From: Thiobacillus denitrificans
GTDB lineage: Bacteria; Pseudomonadota; Gammaproteobacteria; Burkholderiales; Thiobacillaceae
Assembly (NCBI GenBank): GCA_020723405.1
Contig: DYIY01000005.1
Coordinates: forward strand, 124,001 to 188,000
DNA length: 64,000 nt
Reading direction: 5' to 3'
Each line of letters starts with the position of its first letter. The first letter of the stretch is position 1. Shown one piece after another: positions 1 to 8,164 of this stretch. A model generated the notes under the pieces. That model worked only from the letters and a program-made list of their open reading frames with translations, was not told the DNA's origin and made no database searches. The position numbers were made by a program, and so were the translations under genes.

Positions 1-2097
1 GACCAGCACAGAGAAGGTCGGGTATTCCGGTGCCAGATCGGTGAAATGGGTGCCCAGGGCCAGGCCGGACGTGACATTGACGATGTCGCGGAAGTTGGCG
101 CGCTCGTCAGGGCCCAGACGCAGCTTGTCGCGCATCGATACGCCCTTGGACCATTCCTGCAGGGTCTTGCTCTTGCCCTGGTAGGTAACCTCGAAGGCGG
201 TCATCTGCTTGTCCTGTAGCCACTTGCTCATGTCGCGCAGAGCATCCTTGGCCTTGTCCAGGTAGACGGCCTTGGCCGCGCCGCTGGCCGTGGATGCCAA
301 CTCTTGCGCGGCGGCGTAGAACGCCAGGTGACGTTTGATGGCGTCGTCCCGGCCCTTCAGCCGGAAGAACACCTCGTCATTCCGGCTTTCGTCGCGGAAG
401 CGTGGCGGCTCGAACGGCTGAATGAAGTAGATGTAGAAGTCGCGCTCTGGCTGGGCGGTGGGACGATCATTAGGGGCGCCGAGGAAGAGATAGCCGTTCC
501 GCTCGACGCGCCGATCCTGCCATTCGACCTGGTGCTGCCAAATCTTGTAGCCGGTGACGTAGGCGTGATCGTCGGTGCATTCCATGAGCTGCATCAGCGC
601 GCTGTAATAGGCGCGATCCAGCGCGTCGTCCGACAAAGCCTCGGCGCGCTTCTCGATCTGGGCGTCGTAGTCGACGTCCTTCTTCAGATCGAGGTAGTAC
701 TGTTCGGTGTCGGGTGCCTTGGAGATGAACTGGCCATTCACCGTTTTGACGATCTCGCGCAGGGTGGTCTGCACGGCAGTCAACAGATCGTCAGCGGGTT
801 CGCCGCCCATGTCTTCGATGCCCGGCTGGTACAGGCATAACGTGTCTCGGAGTTCGTTGGCTGTGGGGCCCACCGGGACGTAGATGTCACCGCCGGTGGT
901 CAGCCGGTATACCGACAGCCCCTTGATCACGCGCATGGCCATCGCCTTGTAGGCTGGCCGCGTAAAAGCCTTCTGCACGCGTTCGCCGAGGACTTCGGCC
1001 ACTTTCAAGACCGGGCCGATGTTCGGATCCGAACGCAGCACTGAATTGGTGGTGACCGTATCCCAGAACTTGTCGAAGCCGATCAGGCCCGGGCGGTCAC
1101 TCGGCACGTCTTCATTCAGGATGGCTTGGATCTGGTCACGCAGGGTCACCAGTGCGCCGCGCTTCTCGGTGAAGATGAGCCGCTCGAAGGTGCCGATGTA
1201 GTCTGGATGCACGGGGAACAAGCGGACGTACTCGTCCATTCGCTCGTTCATATTGCTGTAGAACTTGGCGAATGCAGTCAGGTAGGTGCGAATCTTGTGC
1301 TGTTGGTCGGCCGACTTCTTGAGCAAGCGTTCGGCCACCACAAAGCTCACATCCTGGCGGGCAAGCAGGATTTGGGTGAAGCGTTCATTGACCCGGCGCA
1401 GGCTGTCGGCAACGTGCTGGAAGCGGCTGCTGTCGAAGATGGCTTCCTGTACGCCGGCCACGAAACGGAAGCGCAGATGCTTGGTGACCTCGCCGATTTC
1501 GCGCAGGAATGATAGATCCAGTACGAGGTCGTGGTCCTTGCGTGAGCGCAGGAACTCAAGAAACTCGTCGACGACCAAGAGCACGCCGTGGTTGGGATGA
1601 ACCTCGGCAAAGGCGGCCATCATCTCCTCGAATGCCGCTTTGTTATTCACCACTTTGTCGGCGGGCGGGAAGGAATAGCTGACGCCGTGGCGCTCCAGGA
1701 AACTCTCAAGCTCCTGCGTGATGATGTCGCGCAGGGACATCTGGCTGGAGATTTCAATCCGATGCACCTTGAACTTGCCAGCAATCGCGCCGGCCGCTTC
1801 GGCAACCTTGGGGTGGTGGATCATCGGAACATACGCGCTGTCCTCGGCAATCAAGGACAGTACGGACATCAAGTGCGACTTACCGGTACCGTAATTGCCG
1901 ACCACGAGCACGCCCTTGTGATCGACAGATTCGTCGAACGACATCTGCGGAATCATCTGTTTGGCGATTCGCTCCGCCATATCGTCGGAAATGACGTAGG
2001 TGGCGACGAGCTTCTTCGCTTCGTCGGGGCGATTGGCGTCGAGCAGTTGGATGACTGACTCGATCGGCTCGAATTGAATGAGATCCCCGTAGCGCAT
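1..2097 (-). CDS. brxC: BREX type 3 BrxC/PglY-like ATPase (DUF6079), 3' end outside window
   Basis: The frame starts at the ATG at 2097 ([14 protein letters not shown]) and stays open for 699 codons to the window edge, so the C-terminal part is missing. A Walker A motif (GNYGTGKS, residues 67-74) and a Walker B-like stretch ([13 protein letters not shown], around residue 175) mark a P-loop ATPase. The N-terminus and the two motifs match my memory of the DUF6079 family, the large BrxC/PglY-like ATPase of type 3 BREX phage-exclusion loci, usually about 1,200 residues. It lies 9 bp after brxF in the same direction, the order expected for BREX-3. In such systems pglX, a helicase gene, pglZ and brxA normally follow; they would lie to the left of this window. 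Family assignment is confident; activity is inferred. Confidence 0.88.
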   Translation of the reverse strand, partial: MRYGDLIQFEPIESVIQLLDANRPDEAKKLVATYVISDDMAERIAKQMIPQMSFDESVDHKGVLVVGNYGTGKSHLMSVLSLIAEDSAYVPMIHHPKVAEAAGAIAGKFKVHRIEISSQMSLRDIITQELESFLERHGVSYSFPPADKVVNNKAAFEEMMAAFAEVHPNHGVLLVVDEFLEFLRSRKDHDLVLDLSFLREIGEVTKHLRFRFVAGVQEAIFDSSRFQHVADSLRRVNERFTQILLARQDVSFVVAERLLKKSADQQHKIRTYLTAFAKFYSNMNERMDEYVRLFPVHPDYIGTFERLIFTEKRGALVTLRDQIQAILNEDVPSDRPGLIGFDKFWDTVTTNSVLRSDPNIGPVLKVAEVLGERVQKAFTRPAYKAMAMRVIKGLSVYRLTTGGDIYVPVGPTANELRDTLCLYQPGIEDMGGEPADDLLTAVQTTLREIVKTVNGQFISKAPDTEQYYLDLKKDVDYDAQIEKRAEALSDDALDRAYYSALMQLMECTDDHAYVTGYKIWQHQVEWQDRRVERNGYLFLGAPNDRPTAQPERDFYIYFIQPFEPPRFRDESRNDEVFFRLKGRDDAIKRHLAFYAAAQELASTASGAAKAVYLDKAKDALRDMSKWLQDKQMTAFEVTYQGKSKTLQEWSKGVSMRDKLRLGPDERANFRDIVNVTSGLALGTHFTDLAPEYPTFSVLV

Positions 2098-2106
2098 GTG
2101 TTCTCC

Positions 2107-2577
2107 CTATTGCTTCATTGTTCCGATTTCGAATGGGACCAACCCGTCCAGGCCGTAGTCCTGATATTCCGGATGTCCCATCTCGGCATAGCTCAAGCGA
2201 CCGTCACGAAGCACGCCCGGCCAACTGGCCACGACACGTTTGGCGTGCGCGTGCCGTTTCAGCTGGTCCAGCGGGTCGAGCTTGAGCGACTGATCGAATA
2301 ACAATTCGATGTTGTCGAGCAGAAGCAAGTCACCGCTGGCGTACTCCTCGGCAAGCTCCCGCATGACCACATTGGCCTGCAGGATCCGCTGGCGCTGCGT
2401 CATCCCCGCCAGACGCGTTCCCAACGCAGCGCCGACATTCATCACTTTCGCGCCTTGCCGAGCGGCCAGGTCAGAGAGCAACGCCGTCTTGCCAGAGCCA
2501 GGGGGGCCGACCAGCAAGACCAGTTTGCTTTGGAGAGCCGCCACCTCGTGGACCAGGGTTTCCAGTTGGTCGACCAC
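2107..2577 (-). CDS. brxF: BREX-3 P-loop protein BrxF
   Basis: A small ATPase of about 156 residues. Walker A is GPPGSGKT and Walker B is DLLLLDNIELLF. Size, motif layout and position directly before the DUF6079 ATPase identify BrxF, a hallmark of type 3 BREX; its role in exclusion is not established. I chose the GTG at 2577 because it follows an AGGA ribosome site and begins 2 bp past the stop of the upstream HTH gene. An ATG at 2622 would add 15 residues and overlap the HTH gene by 44 bp. The C-terminus (FEIGTMKQ) ends 9 bp before brxC, so the genes are almost certainly cotranscribed. Confidence 0.85.
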   Translation of the reverse strand: MVDQLETLVHEVAALQSKLVLLVGPPGSGKTALLSDLAARQGAKVMNVGAALGTRLAGMTQRQRILQANVVMRELAEEYASGDLLLLDNIELLFDQSLKLDPLDQLKRHAHAKRVVASWPGVLRDGRLSYAEMGHPEYQDYGLDGLVPFEIGTMKQ

Positions 2578-2578
2578 G

Positions 2579-2776
2579 TTATTCCTGACTCCCGGTGGTC
2601 TGACTCTTGATCCACTGTTCAATGTCTGATCGCTGGAAGCGCCAAGTGCCCCCTACCTTGAAGGCAGGGATTTTCTTGGCTCCGGCGAGGCGATAAACAG
2701 TCCGCTCGTTAACCTTCAGATAGTCCGCTACCTCTTTAATGGTCAGGATTGAGCCATCGCTAGATTTTGTAGGCAT
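2579..2776 (-). CDS. small excisionase-like HTH protein of the BREX-3 locus
   Basis: A 65-residue protein that is nearly all one MerR/excisionase-type helix-turn-helix. The core LTIKEVADYLKVNERTVYRL is followed by the wing KIPAFKVGGTWRFQRSDIEQW, typical of the HTH_17/excisionase DNA-binding family. It is the first gene of the brxF-brxC transcription unit and lies just downstream of a good promoter, so a role as local transcription regulator is likely. The ATG at 2776 gives the compact family length; a TTG at 2794 would add six residues. An excisionase role for the neighbouring serine recombinase is possible but not supported by distance or operon structure. Confidence 0.75.
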   Translation of the reverse strand: MPTKSSDGSILTIKEVADYLKVNERTVYRLAGAKKIPAFKVGGTWRFQRSDIEQWIKSQTTGSQE

Positions 2777-2802
2777 CTCGGTCGCCGGATACAAAAAACG
2801 TC

Positions 2803-2831
2803 AAGATAGTGCAATCCTGTACAAATGGCAA
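2803..2831 (-). promoter_or_regulatory. sigma-70-like promoter of the BREX-3 HTH-brxF-brxC unit
   Basis: On the minus strand, -35 TTGCCA (2831-2826) and -10 TATCTT (2808-2803) are separated by exactly 17 bp. A start near 2796 leaves a leader of about 20 nt before the ATG at 2776. This is pattern evidence only. Confidence 0.5.
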
Positions 2832-3177
2832 CGTGCAAGAAGCCCTGGTGCTGAAAAAGCAACGAAAAATCAGGCATCGGAGTAAAACTGACCGCTCGGC
2901 TGGTAAAGCTGGCGACCAACTGCCCCTCTTTGGCGGAATTATCCAAGTCCCCAGGCTCAGTAGGTGAGCCTGTGAAAATAGGGGGCCGCTGTTGGTGCAC
3001 TCCCCGCGCCCATGGAAATGCACAGGCCAGCGGCAAGCCTGTCAGCCGTCGCCCCGATCACAGGCAGAAACAGGACATCCGTTTCGGCGGCGACGACCCT
3101 ATTGCATCCGGATTGTTAAAGATCTACGTATCGCCCACACGGGCAGCACTACGACCTTCCGCTGGGAAGGATTTCGC
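2832..3177. other. non-coding gap between BREX-3 and the ParB/recombinase module, with inverted repeat
   Basis: About 345 bp without a convincing gene. It holds a perfect 8-bp inverted repeat, CAGGCTCA (2952-2959) and TGAGCCTG (2965-2972), with a 5-nt loop. On the minus strand it lies downstream of the repB-like gene but has no T-run, so it may be a weak terminator or a protein site. Short open frames cross the gap in several frames without a start, ribosome site or recognisable domain. The break in spacing suggests that the BREX operon and the recombinase operon are separate transcription units. Confidence 0.5.
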
Positions 3178-4059
3178 TCACTGATCGAGAGACGTCGTCT
3201 CGACGATGATTTCGAACTGTTCCAGTACCTCGGGTCGCCGTTGCTTGATGTAGCGGACGACCGATTTGTTATCGAGCAACTTGGCCAGGTAGCCACGGGC
3301 CAGTACGAGGTTGAGAACATCCTCGGCATAGGTCTGCTCGACCAGTTTGTATTGCCCTTGCAGGTTCGCCATCTCGCGCTCCATGCGTGACATCTGTTCT
3401 TGGGTGACACCGTTCAGCTTTGGCGGCTTCTTGCCTTCGACCAGCATCTCGGCCGGCGTAGCGACGAGCAATGCTTCTGCGTAAGAGACGGTGATGTTGT
3501 TGGCTGAGACCATCAGTTCGATGCACTCGACCTGGCGGGTCGGCTTCATTTTCCGGATCACCCGGCTGATCTCGGCGGAGAACTGCCTGTCCTTCAGCAG
3601 ATCGGCGGCCTCAGGACAAATCCCGTCCAGGAGCGTGGCCTTCTTGATGATGTGGCTGACGTCGACGCTTAGTGCCTTGGCAAGGCTTTCCATCGACACG
3701 CCACGCTCGATGGCGCGGCGAATCATGAAATGCTCTTGGATCGTGGACAGGCGGTTGATCCGGCTGTTGTACGTATAGGCCTCATCGTCCTTGGCCACAA
3801 GGCAGGGGGCTTCCTCATAGCCGAGTTCAGCCAGGGCGATCAGGCGCACATGCCCGTCGAGCAGGGTGTGCTGGCCAGTGACCTTGTTCGCCTCGGTGAC
3901 CGACAGCGGTTCAATCAGGCCAATGTGCTCGATGGAGGATCGAATCTGCTTGAACTTGACCGAGGTGATCAGCCCGGTCGGTGTTTTCCGAGAGGGCAGA
4001 ATCTTGTCCAGGGGGACCGATAGTGCATCGGGTATGAAGCCGAGCGGGACGTTGGTCAT
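3178..4059 (-). CDS. RepB/ParB-like protein, last gene of recombinase-ParB-RepB trio
   Basis: 293 residues. The N-terminal half is a ParB/sulfiredoxin-type fold: positioning motif IEPLSVTEANK and DGHVRLIALAELG in the box where ParB proteins carry the GERR-like nucleotide site. A central HTH-like helical region follows (MESLAKALSVDVSHIIKKA). The C-terminal half resembles the RepB C-terminal domain of plasmid partition proteins, ending in a helical and probable coiled-coil region (MSRMEREMANLQGQYKLVEQ). Its start overlaps the stop of the upstream parB-like gene by 4 bp (ATGA), so the two are translationally coupled. No ParA partner is present, so classical plasmid partition is unlikely. The real role is unknown. 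Confidence 0.75.
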   Translation of the reverse strand: MTNVPLGFIPDALSVPLDKILPSRKTPTGLITSVKFKQIRSSIEHIGLIEPLSVTEANKVTGQHTLLDGHVRLIALAELGYEEAPCLVAKDDEAYTYNSRINRLSTIQEHFMIRRAIERGVSMESLAKALSVDVSHIIKKATLLDGICPEAADLLKDRQFSAEISRVIRKMKPTRQVECIELMVSANNITVSYAEALLVATPAEMLVEGKKPPKLNGVTQEQMSRMEREMANLQGQYKLVEQTYAEDVLNLVLARGYLAKLLDNKSVVRYIKQRRPEVLEQFEIIVETTSLDQ

Positions 4060-4958
4060 GCCGAACTCCCTCCGGACCAGACGCGATCGGCCAGGTATTC
4101 GGGCAGGGAGTCCAGTCCCTCGGCACGCAGCAGATTGATGAAATTCTCGTCGGCGAAAAATTGCCGTAAGGCGCTCACCACGAACAAGAGGCGCTGCTGG
4201 GCAAACTCAGCCTTCTTGACGATGATCTTCTGGCGTTCGACTTCCCGTTGGTAGGTGCGGACCAGGCTGGATGTCGACACGTCTACCGGCTTGCGGCGCG
4301 TGGCCCGGGCCATCGATCGTCCGAGGGTCTGCCGGCGCTCGATGATCTTGCGTACCTCCATCAATTGGCGGCCACGCAACTTGCCGCACTCGTAGGCTTC
4401 CTGCAACGCGGCTTGCACGGCCTTGTCGTCATCGCCGGCACCAACAATGGTCAGGGCAGCATTGAGGGGCACTCGTCCTTTCTCGACAGCAACGAGCAGT
4501 CTTTCCTCACCTTGCTGCAACAGCGTCAGGATGCCGGTCACGTAGACCTGAGTGAGCCCAGTCTTGGTGGCGATCTCCTTGGGGTTGTACCCCTTGTCAC
4601 GCAGCTGCTTGATGCCAGCGAGAATCTCCAGCGGCCGGCATTGGCGGCGGGCGATGTTCTCGGCCAGGCTCATGATGAAGGCGTCCTCATCACTGACGGA
4701 GATTACGAGTGCCGGAATGGTCGCCTCCCCGAGATTCCTGAATGCGTTGAGGCGCCCCTCGCCACACACCAGGAGATATCGCTCCTGATCGTCGTCACCC
4801 ATGCGGGGTGTAACGGTGATCGGTTTCTTCAGGCCGATGGCCTTGATGTTGCCGACGATCTCATCGAACACACGCTTGTTCCGGTCGCGCGGATTGAGGA
4901 TATCGATCCGATCGACGGGAATCATGCGGATTTCGCTGTTGCGGTGTTTCGGGGTCAT
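4056..4958 (-). CDS. ParB-like DNA-binding protein, middle gene of recombinase trio
   Basis: 300 residues. A ParB N-terminal domain is clear: IPVDRIDILNPRDRNKRVF, then KPITVTPR and CGEGRLNAFRNLGE. The sequence SLAENIARRQCRPLEILAGI resembles the conserved ParB segment that binds nucleotide and DNA. An HTH follows (NPKEIATKTGLTQVYVTGIL). The C-terminus is basic and helical. It overlaps both neighbours by ATGA junctions (4958/4955 and 4059/4056), so all three genes are made from one message. Two different ParB-like proteins without ParA next to a serine recombinase suggest target-site recognition or synapse control, which is inference. Confidence 0.8.
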   Translation of the reverse strand: MTPKHRNSEIRMIPVDRIDILNPRDRNKRVFDEIVGNIKAIGLKKPITVTPRMGDDDQERYLLVCGEGRLNAFRNLGEATIPALVISVSDEDAFIMSLAENIARRQCRPLEILAGIKQLRDKGYNPKEIATKTGLTQVYVTGILTLLQQGEERLLVAVEKGRVPLNAALTIVGAGDDDKAVQAALQEAYECGKLRGRQLMEVRKIIERRQTLGRSMARATRRKPVDVSTSSLVRTYQREVERQKIIVKKAEFAQQRLLFVVSALRQFFADENFINLLRAEGLDSLPEYLADRVWSGGSSA

Positions 4959-6523
4959 GCCGCTCTCCTCAGTCTTGCACGGGCACCCATGCCGTAGAGG
5001 TAGTCCAAGGTTTCGAAGCGATAGCTCTCGAATTCGATGGCGTTCCGATCGGCCAGGTTGATCCCGGGTTGTCCGAAATCCAATCGCGGTAGCAGGTAGT
5101 AATCGAGCGGCGACCGATTGGCATGATCGAGGCGCACGGCAACAGTGACGTCGGGGCTCAGGCTGGTGTCGAAGCGCACCTTCCAGCGGTGACTGCCGCT
5201 CTCGTTAGTCTGGCACCGCGCCAGCACCAGGGAGACACTGAACTCGTCATTGACGCGCAGAAGGTCGGTGGCCGGATCACGGACTACCAAGCCGCCGATG
5301 GCGCCGATCTCGGCTTCCGTTCGGGCCACGATCTCGGGATGCAGCTGACGAAGGAAACGGTTGACCTCCAGATAGCGGTAATCGCGATCGGGGGTGAAGC
5401 CAACCATCTGGTAGGCGCGAATCAGGCTGCCGAAACGATGAACATAGACCGAGGCCGACGGCATGCCCTCGGTTTCGTCGATGATCAGGCCGGAAAGGAT
5501 GCCTCGATTCTCGTAGAGGCTGCGCAGGCGCTCGATCAACTCCTCGTCGGTGTAGCGCCGGGCACGTGCCCGCATGATCCCTTGGGCGGTGTAGAACAGA
5601 TCGGGCTGGACGATGGCCTCGAAGGCACCTTCCTTCTTGATCCACATATCAGGGGTATTCACCACCCGGGTCTTCTTGAGCTTGAAGGAAATCCGGTTGT
5701 AGACGTTGTTGCCGATGTACTTCTCGTTGGTCAGTACCTCATTGACGGTGGCGCGCGTCCATTCCCGATCAAGGTCAGTGCGTACCTTCATGCCATTCAG
5801 TCGCCCGGCAATTTGAGATTCCGACAGTCCCTCCTCAATGAACCACTGGTAGATCAGATTGACGATACGAGCCTCGTCGTCGGGGCCGGGCATGAGGATC
5901 ACGCGATCGGTCTGTAGGCTTTTGTGCTCGCCACGAGCCAGTTCGCCCTTCATGGATCCGTTCTGGTCGACCAGGATGCGGCGGAGTCCATAACCGGCAG
6001 GGCCGCCCTGGCGGTAGCCGAGTTCGATCAGGCGACATTGGCCGGCGAACACCTTGGCCGACAATTCCCGGCTGTACTCGCCGGCCATGGCCCGCTTGAC
6101 GCCCTTGACGATGGTGGAGACGGGCGAGCCATCGTTCTCGAACTGCTCGGCGCAGTAGGCGACCTGGATGCCGGCGCGGCGGCAGATGTACTCGTAGTAA
6201 GCACTCTCATCGGCATCCTGAAAACGCCCCCAGCGACTGACGTCGTAGACCAGGATGACCTGGAAATCAGCCTGCCCCGACTCGACATCGTGGATCAGCC
6301 GCTGGAGGGCCTGCCGGCCATCGATGCGCAGACCGCTCTTGCCCTCGTCGGCATAGGTCTTGATGATCTCGATGCCACGCCGGGCTGCGTATTCCTTGAT
6401 CTTGTCGGCCTGGTTCTCCGTGGAATACTGCTGGTGCTCGGTCGACATCCGCACATACTGTGCTGCCCGGAATAGGGAGGCTTGGGTCTGTCCATCGCCA
6501 TCTGTGTTTTCTTGTTCTTGCAT
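4955..6523 (-). CDS. large serine recombinase (resolvase/invertase plus recombinase domain)
   Basis: 522 residues. The N-terminal resolvase domain has AAQYVRMSTEHQQYSTENQ with catalytic Ser27 in RMST, then VILVYDVSRWGRFQD and the helix MAGEYSRELSAKV. The recombinase domain follows (GYRQGGPAGYGLRR, then LNGMKVRTDLDREWTRATVNEVLTNEKY split over two conserved blocks). The usual zinc-ribbon cysteines are not evident. Instead the C-terminal 150 residues are a different, family-specific region. It is the first gene of the trio and overlaps parB by ATGA. Large serine recombinases integrate or excise mobile DNA, so this is probably the mobility enzyme of the island, though no attachment sites are obvious. 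Confidence 0.85.
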   Translation of the reverse strand: MQEQENTDGDGQTQASLFRAAQYVRMSTEHQQYSTENQADKIKEYAARRGIEIIKTYADEGKSGLRIDGRQALQRLIHDVESGQADFQVILVYDVSRWGRFQDADESAYYEYICRRAGIQVAYCAEQFENDGSPVSTIVKGVKRAMAGEYSRELSAKVFAGQCRLIELGYRQGGPAGYGLRRILVDQNGSMKGELARGEHKSLQTDRVILMPGPDDEARIVNLIYQWFIEEGLSESQIAGRLNGMKVRTDLDREWTRATVNEVLTNEKYIGNNVYNRISFKLKKTRVVNTPDMWIKKEGAFEAIVQPDLFYTAQGIMRARARRYTDEELIERLRSLYENRGILSGLIIDETEGMPSASVYVHRFGSLIRAYQMVGFTPDRDYRYLEVNRFLRQLHPEIVARTEAEIGAIGGLVVRDPATDLLRVNDEFSVSLVLARCQTNESGSHRWKVRFDTSLSPDVTVAVRLDHANRSPLDYYLLPRLDFGQPGINLADRNAIEFESYRFETLDYLYGMGARARLRRAA

Positions 6524-6689
6524 CGCCGCGTCGTCCCCTTACATGCGAAAAGATGCCTCTCGAACATCGGGCGTCACTTCGCGACGGGTGGTTGGTCAAG
6601 GCATACACGGGTCGAGTCGGATTCGGATGCTCGATAGTTCGAGAACGCACACGCGGGAAGTTAACAGGCGGCAGCGATGTCGCCGAACA

Positions 6690-6860
6690 CGTCCTCATTT
6701 GCAATCACACGTCTTCAGCAGCCGGGATCGCAGTCAGGACAGTAATCTCGACAATCCATGCGTCCTCGCTGGGTGTCCCATCAGTGGAGAGCCGCACCAT
6801 TCGGTAGCGACCGCAAGGCGGCGGACAGAGGGGGCGTGACGCGTCCTCATTTGCAATCAC
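6690..6860. repeat. 19-bp direct repeat at 6690-6708 and 6842-6860
   Basis: The sequence CGTCCTCATTTGCAATCAC occurs twice, 152 bp apart. One copy lies inside the zinc-finger gene and the other spans its stop codon and the start of the gap before the recombinase. The gap also holds CTCGA-TAGT-TCGAG near 6630-6642. A tandem duplication or a recombinase-related site are both possible. Confidence 0.7.
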
Positions 6861-7145
6861 CGATGCCCGGAGCTTCCGGTTTCGCTGTTGCTGTAGAGTT
6901 CGATTGCGTTCAGCGTAGACGGGATTCTCGTCTCGGTACTGTTTCCAGTACGCCGGGTTCTCTGCAGCCCATGCCTTGCTGGCACGCGTATCGTTGTCAC
7001 AGTAGTCGGCGTCGTCACGCCGCTTTTGCTGCTGCCAGCGCCGACGGCGTTCGCGTTGACACTTTGGGTTTGGGCAGTAGGTCTGCTGTCGAATTCTCGG
7101 GTTGGGTTCAAATGCCTGACCGCATGCGGCGCATCGTTTTTCCAT
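6705..7145 (-). CDS. small zinc-finger protein of unknown function upstream of the recombinase
   Basis: 146 residues from the ATG at 7145, chosen because GGAG lies 6 bp upstream; in-frame starts at 7157 and 7184 have no such site. The N-terminus carries CAACG followed by YCPNPKCQ, a four-cysteine zinc knuckle, then a very basic stretch (RERRRRWQQQKRRDDADY). After that comes a Trp/Tyr-rich repeat-like region (AENPAYWKQYRDENPVYAER). I remember similar uncharacterised proteins beside serine recombinases in diverse bacteria but cannot name the family. The composition suggests nucleic-acid binding. It lies 181 bp upstream of the recombinase start in the same direction. A 19-bp direct repeat brackets its 3' end. 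Confidence 0.65.
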   Translation of the reverse strand: MEKRCAACGQAFEPNPRIRQQTYCPNPKCQRERRRRWQQQKRRDDADYCDNDTRASKAWAAENPAYWKQYRDENPVYAERNRTLQQQRNRKLRASVIANEDASRPLCPPPCGRYRMVRLSTDGTPSEDAWIVEITVLTAIPAAEDV

Positions 7146-7296
7146 GACTGACTCCATACGAACAAAAAGTCGTATGGGTGCCATGGGTTTATATCTCGAT
7201 GTTTTTTAAATAAATACAGATGGAATTTTTGGGGGCGGATATGTAAGGGGAAAGAGACGGTCGATGATCTGGTGCTGAACTCGCAGCTTCACAAAA

Positions 7297-7333
7297 TGTC
7301 AACTAGAGTGTAAAGTGTCAAACCGACTGTCAA
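7297..7333. promoter_or_regulatory. three TGTCAA direct repeats before the TIGR04255 gene
   Basis: TGTCAA occurs at 7297-7302, 7316-7321 and 7328-7333, immediately upstream of the ribosome site (AGAGGAGAG) of the gene starting at 7346. The spacing is irregular (19 and 12 bp). These repeats may be an operator for the HTH protein of the same operon. The surrounding 160 bp between divergent transcription units is AT-rich. Confidence 0.3.
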
Positions 7334-7345
7334 GAGGAGAGTGCT

Positions 7346-8149
7346 ATGGGTGAGAAGATGAAGAACGCGCCGGTGTACTTCGCCATCGCCCAAGTTCGCC
7401 ACAATCCTGTGTTGCGCCTTGGCGCATACGCCGACGAGATCCAGGACCGGATGCGGAAGGTTGGTTACCCCGATTTCAAGAAAGGGGTGGCGATGGCCTT
7501 TTCGTTGATGCAGCAAATGGGCGATCAACAACCGAGTCAGCCTCCCGTTGTCGAACGGGTTGAGCGTTTGATGTTTTTCAATTCAGATAACACTCAAGGT
7601 TTCATCGTCGAGCAGAACGCCATTTCCTTCCACACCACTGAATACGATGTCTTCGATACATTCGCAGATGAATTCATGAAGGGTGTCGGGATTGTTCACG
7701 AGTGTGTAACCCTCGCCCATACTGAACGCATCGGCTTGCGATATCTGGATGCCGTAGTTCCTCCAAATGGCGAGGATGGCCTGCCTGACTATTTGGCTTC
7801 CGGTGTCTTGGGCCTTAGCAGCAAGTTGCCTCAAGACATTCAGGTGACGCATTCATTTTCTGAAACTCATTTCAGAACAAACGAATGCGCAGTATTGGCC
7901 AGAACTATCATCCAGGCTGGACCACTGGGGTTCCCGATGGATATTCAACCCATCGGGGTTAAGATTGCCGATAGGTTCCAAAAGATTAATGGCGTCCATG
8001 CGATCGTCGACACTGACGCGTCGATTGAAGGACGCCATTCGATGAATCTGGACGCAGTGAAAAGTCAGCTGAAAACGCTCAGGAGTGGCATTGATGTTGC
8101 GTTTACTGCCATCGTCACCCAGTTAGCATTGGATGCCTGGAAGAGCTGA
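7346..8149 (+). CDS. TIGR04255 family protein
   Basis: 267 residues. The pattern KNAPVYFAIAQVRHNPVL near the N-terminus, the central RLMFFNSDNTQGFIVEQNAI, and ERIGLRYLDAVVPP are typical of the TIGR04255 family. That family is sporadically distributed, of unknown function, and often found in accessory DNA. A second in-frame ATG at 7358 is possible, but 7346 has the stronger upstream AGAGGAGAG. It is followed within 15 bp by the HTH gene and begins a three-gene rightward operon. No catalytic motif is visible. Involvement in host defence is a guess based on location beside BREX. Confidence 0.75.
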   Translation: MGEKMKNAPVYFAIAQVRHNPVLRLGAYADEIQDRMRKVGYPDFKKGVAMAFSLMQQMGDQQPSQPPVVERVERLMFFNSDNTQGFIVEQNAISFHTTEYDVFDTFADEFMKGVGIVHECVTLAHTERIGLRYLDAVVPPNGEDGLPDYLASGVLGLSSKLPQDIQVTHSFSETHFRTNECAVLARTIIQAGPLGFPMDIQPIGVKIADRFQKINGVHAIVDTDASIEGRHSMNLDAVKSQLKTLRSGIDVAFTAIVTQLALDAWKS

Positions 8150-8164
8150 AGACCGGGAGAGATC

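Noticed and set aside
3178-4958. Classical plasmid partition locus
   Set aside because: Two ParB-type proteins but no ParA and no parS cluster seen; linked to a serine recombinase instead.
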